Origin: CAYVKY01 sp964452115
GTDB lineage: Bacteria; Bacteroidota; Ignavibacteria; Tepidaquicellales; Tepidaquicellaceae
NCBI GenBank assembly: GCA_964452115.1
Contig: CAYVKY010000037.1
Span: forward strand, 1 to 16,931
Length of the DNA: 16,931 bases
Direction of reading: 5' to 3'
The notes beneath the pieces are model-generated. The model did no database searches and was not told where the DNA came from. It saw only the letters and a list, made by a program, of their open reading frames with translations. Of this stretch, positions 14,766 through 16,931 are shown piece after piece; position 1 is the first letter of the stretch, and each line of letters starts with the position of its first letter. The position numbers and the translations under genes were made by a program.

Positions 14766-16931
14766 TTACTTTGTTGTTTTCTTTCTTGTGCGTTTTGCTT
14801 TCGGCTTTTCTTCTTCCAATACTTCTTCAGCTTCGATTACCGGCTCTTCAGCTTTTACTTCTTCATCCGAAAGAAGCTGCATATCCTTTCTGGATACGAG
14901 CAGTTCACGGTATTTTCTGATACCCGTTCCTGCCGGAATCAACTGACCCATAAGCACGTTTTCTTTCAGTCCGCGCAGATAGTCAACCTTGCCTTTGATG
15001 GCTGCATCAGTGAGCACCTTCGTGGTTTCCTGGAAGGATGCTGCCGAAAGCCAGCTTTCGGTGGTTAACGAAGTTTGTGTGATACCAAGCATTACGGAAT
15101 CCGCAGTAGCCGGAATTGATTCACGCGTTTTAATAAGGTCTTTTCCTTTTTTCTTCAAAACAGTATTCAGCTCTTTGAGTTTCTTTTTGTCAATTAGCTG
15201 GAACATTCTGGCTTCATTGCTTCCGCCTGTGTCAGTTACAACGAGTTTGCCTTTGAGCTGTTCGTTTGCGTCTGCGAATGCATTTTTGTGAATGATGTCG
15301 CCTTCCAAAAGAAGTGTGTCACCTGATGATGTCACTCTGCTCTTCTGCAGCATTTGCTTTACGATTACTTCAATGTGCTTGTCGTTGATTTTCACACCCT
15401 GAATTCTGTAAACTTCCTGAATTTCGTTGAGCAGGTATTCCTGTACTTCGGCAACACCTTTGATTTTCAGAATGTCCACCGGGTCTAAAGCTCCGCCTGT
15501 AAGCGGTTCACCGGCTGTAACTTTATCGCCGTCTCTGACGAGGATATGCTTTCCGATAGGAATTTTATAATCCACAGTTTTTGAGCCGTCCATTGATGTG
15601 ATTGTAACTTCGCGGTTACCTCTGGAAATTTTTCCGATTGCAATTTTTCCTTCGATTTCTGCAATCTTTGCCGGATCGCTTGGACGCCTTGCTTCAAAGA
15701 GTTCGGTTACTCTCGGCAGACCGCCCGTGATATCGCGCGTTTTACCTGATTCTCTCGGAATCTTTACCATAATGGTTCCTGCTTTTACAGTCTGACCGTC
15801 TTCTACGAGAAGGTTAGCTTTTGCAGGAATAAGATATGAACTTAAATCGTCCCCCGATGCATTTGCGATTTTTATCATCGGGCTCTTTGATTTGTCTTTA
15901 CTTTCGATAACTGTTTTCTGATAGTGTCCTGTCTGTTCGTCCTGCACGAGTTCAAACTGCTTGCCCTGCTCCATATCAATATACTTTATGATACCGTCAT
16001 TTTCCGCAATGATTACTGCGTTGTAAGGGTCCCATTCATAAAGGAATGCATTTTTCGGAACTTTCTGGTCGTTTCTTACAAGCACGGTTGCACCGTAAGG
16101 AACGGGATATTTTGCAAGCTGATTTGATTCTTTATCTGCAATGATAATATTTCCGTTACGGCTGAGGGACATTAAAAATGTTCCTGCAATACCGGCATAT
16201 TCAACCATTCTGAGATTTTCAAAAACCACTCTGCCTTCAAACTTTGTCTGAATTCTTGACTGCGTGATAATTTTACTTGCAGTACCGCCGATGTGGAATG
16301 TTCTCAGTGTAAGCTGCGTTCCCGGTTCGCCGATTGACTGTGCCGCAATGATGCCCACTGCTTCACCGATTTCAACCATGTGTCCGGTTGCAAGATTTCT
16401 GCCGTAGCATTTGGCGCATACGCCGTGTTTGCTTTCGCAGGTCAGCACCGAGCGGATTTCAACTGCCGTAATCGGGCTGTCTGATATCTGCTGGGCTATT
16501 TCTTCCGTAATCTGTTCGCCTTTTTTGATAATAAGTTCTTTTGTCAGCGGGTCGTAAATATCTTCAACTGTTACTCTTCCTAAAATTCTTTCCGCAAGTG
16601 TTTCTTTTACATCTTCGCCTTCTTTTAGTGCTTCGGTCATCACGCCTCTGGCGGTTCCGCAGTCATTTTCCGAAATCATAACATCCTGCGCAACATCAAC
16701 AAGCCTTCTTGTAAGATATCCTGCATCAGCAGTTTTTAATGCCGTATCTGCAAGACCTTTTCTCGCTCCGTGCGTGGAGATAAAGTATTCGAGAATTGAA
16801 AGTCCTTCTTTGAAGTTTGCAATAATCGGGTTTTCGATGATTTCGCCTGCCTGACCTGTGAGCGATTTCTGCGGTTTCTGCATAAGACCTCTCATACCTG
16901 CAAGCTGTGACACCTGCTCTGCCGAACCTCT
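14766..16931 (-). CDS. rpoC: DNA-directed RNA polymerase subunit beta' RpoC, C-terminal part (5' end beyond window)
   Basis: The frame is open to the window edge, and its first visible residues RGSAEQVSQLAGMRGLM match the interior of beta', so this is the last 721 residues of a longer protein (usually about 1,400 aa). Visible parts in order are the bridge helix (about 47-75, STHGARKGLADTALKTADAG), the second zinc site with Cys at 91, 165, 172 and 175 (DCGTARG, then TCESKHGVCAKCYG), the trigger loop (about 188-216, QSIGEPGTQLTLRTFHIGG), and the conserved C-terminal block ending LIPAGTGIRKYREL. The catalytic NADFDGD loop lies outside the window. The final 30 residues are an acidic stretch followed by a Lys/Arg-rich tail. 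Confidence 0.97.
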   Translation of the reverse strand, partial: RGSAEQVSQLAGMRGLMQKPQKSLTGQAGEIIENPIIANFKEGLSILEYFISTHGARKGLADTALKTADAGYLTRRLVDVAQDVMISENDCGTARGVMTEALKEGEDVKETLAERILGRVTVEDIYDPLTKELIIKKGEQITEEIAQQISDSPITAVEIRSVLTCESKHGVCAKCYGRNLATGHMVEIGEAVGIIAAQSIGEPGTQLTLRTFHIGGTASKIITQSRIQTKFEGRVVFENLRMVEYAGIAGTFLMSLSRNGNIIIADKESNQLAKYPVPYGATVLVRNDQKVPKNAFLYEWDPYNAVIIAENDGIIKYIDMEQGKQFELVQDEQTGHYQKTVIESKDKSKSPMIKIANASGDDLSSYLIPAKANLLVEDGQTVKAGTIMVKIPRESGKTRDITGGLPRVTELFEARRPSDPAKIAEIEGKIAIGKISRGNREVTITSMDGSKTVDYKIPIGKHILVRDGDKVTAGEPLTGGALDPVDILKIKGVAEVQEYLLNEIQEVYRIQGVKINDKHIEVIVKQMLQKSRVTSSGDTLLLEGDIIHKNAFADANEQLKGKLVVTDTGGSNEARMFQLIDKKKLKELNTVLKKKGKDLIKTRESIPATADSVMLGITQTSLTTESWLSAASFQETTKVLTDAAIKGKVDYLRGLKENVLMGQLIPAGTGIRKYRELLVSRKDMQLLSDEEVKAEEPVIEAEEVLEEEKPKAKRTRKKTTK

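Noticed and set aside
16911..16913. GTG at 16913 as an rpoC start
   Set aside because: The frame is open to the window edge and the upstream six codons (RGSAEQ) match conserved RpoC, so this is internal sequence.

Overview
The window is 16.9 kb of AT-rich DNA in which every convincing gene lies on the minus strand. It probably comes from the Bacteroidota/Ignavibacteriota/Chlorobi (FCB) group. Three observations support this: two secreted proteins carry type IX secretion C-terminal sorting domains with the NYPNPFNP motif, a Bacteroidota-style TTG-N19-TAnnTTTG promoter precedes mraZ, and most genes lack a Shine-Dalgarno sequence. The DNPR motif of MurE predicts meso-diaminopimelate peptidoglycan.

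In the direction of transcription (high to low coordinates) the layout is as follows. (1) 16931-14766 is the C-terminal half of rpoC, cut by the window edge and followed by a strong intrinsic terminator. (2) 14765-14145 is a 620-bp AT-rich gap. It holds a textbook TTGACA-N17-TATAAT promoter, a 48-codon ORF directly behind it whose frame reopens after one TAA, and two short palindromes. (3) 14144-10291 holds two overlapping genes for exported beta-propeller proteins (868 and 416 aa) with T9SS sorting tails, closed by a terminator at 10231-10263. (4) 10290-9935 is the control region of the division and cell-wall (dcw) cluster: a promoter followed by three AAGTGG repeats at exact 10-bp spacing, the expected MraZ operator. 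(5) 9934-1 is the dcw cluster in canonical order: mraZ, rsmH, ftsL-like, ftsI (PBP with two PASTA domains), murE, murF, mraY, murD and ftsW (cut by the window start). Genes overlap or are separated by at most 10 bp, so this is one tightly coupled operon.

The dcw genes act together. MurE, MurF and MurD build the UDP-MurNAc-peptide, MraY attaches it to undecaprenyl phosphate, and FtsW with FtsI polymerises and cross-links septal peptidoglycan with an FtsL-like partner. MraZ represses the operon and RsmH methylates 16S rRNA. A 100-N scaffold gap interrupts murF, and comparison with the family suggests that about 200 bp are really missing.

No new defence or mobile system is visible. The least explained stretch is the rpoC-T9SS intergenic region at 14145-14765.
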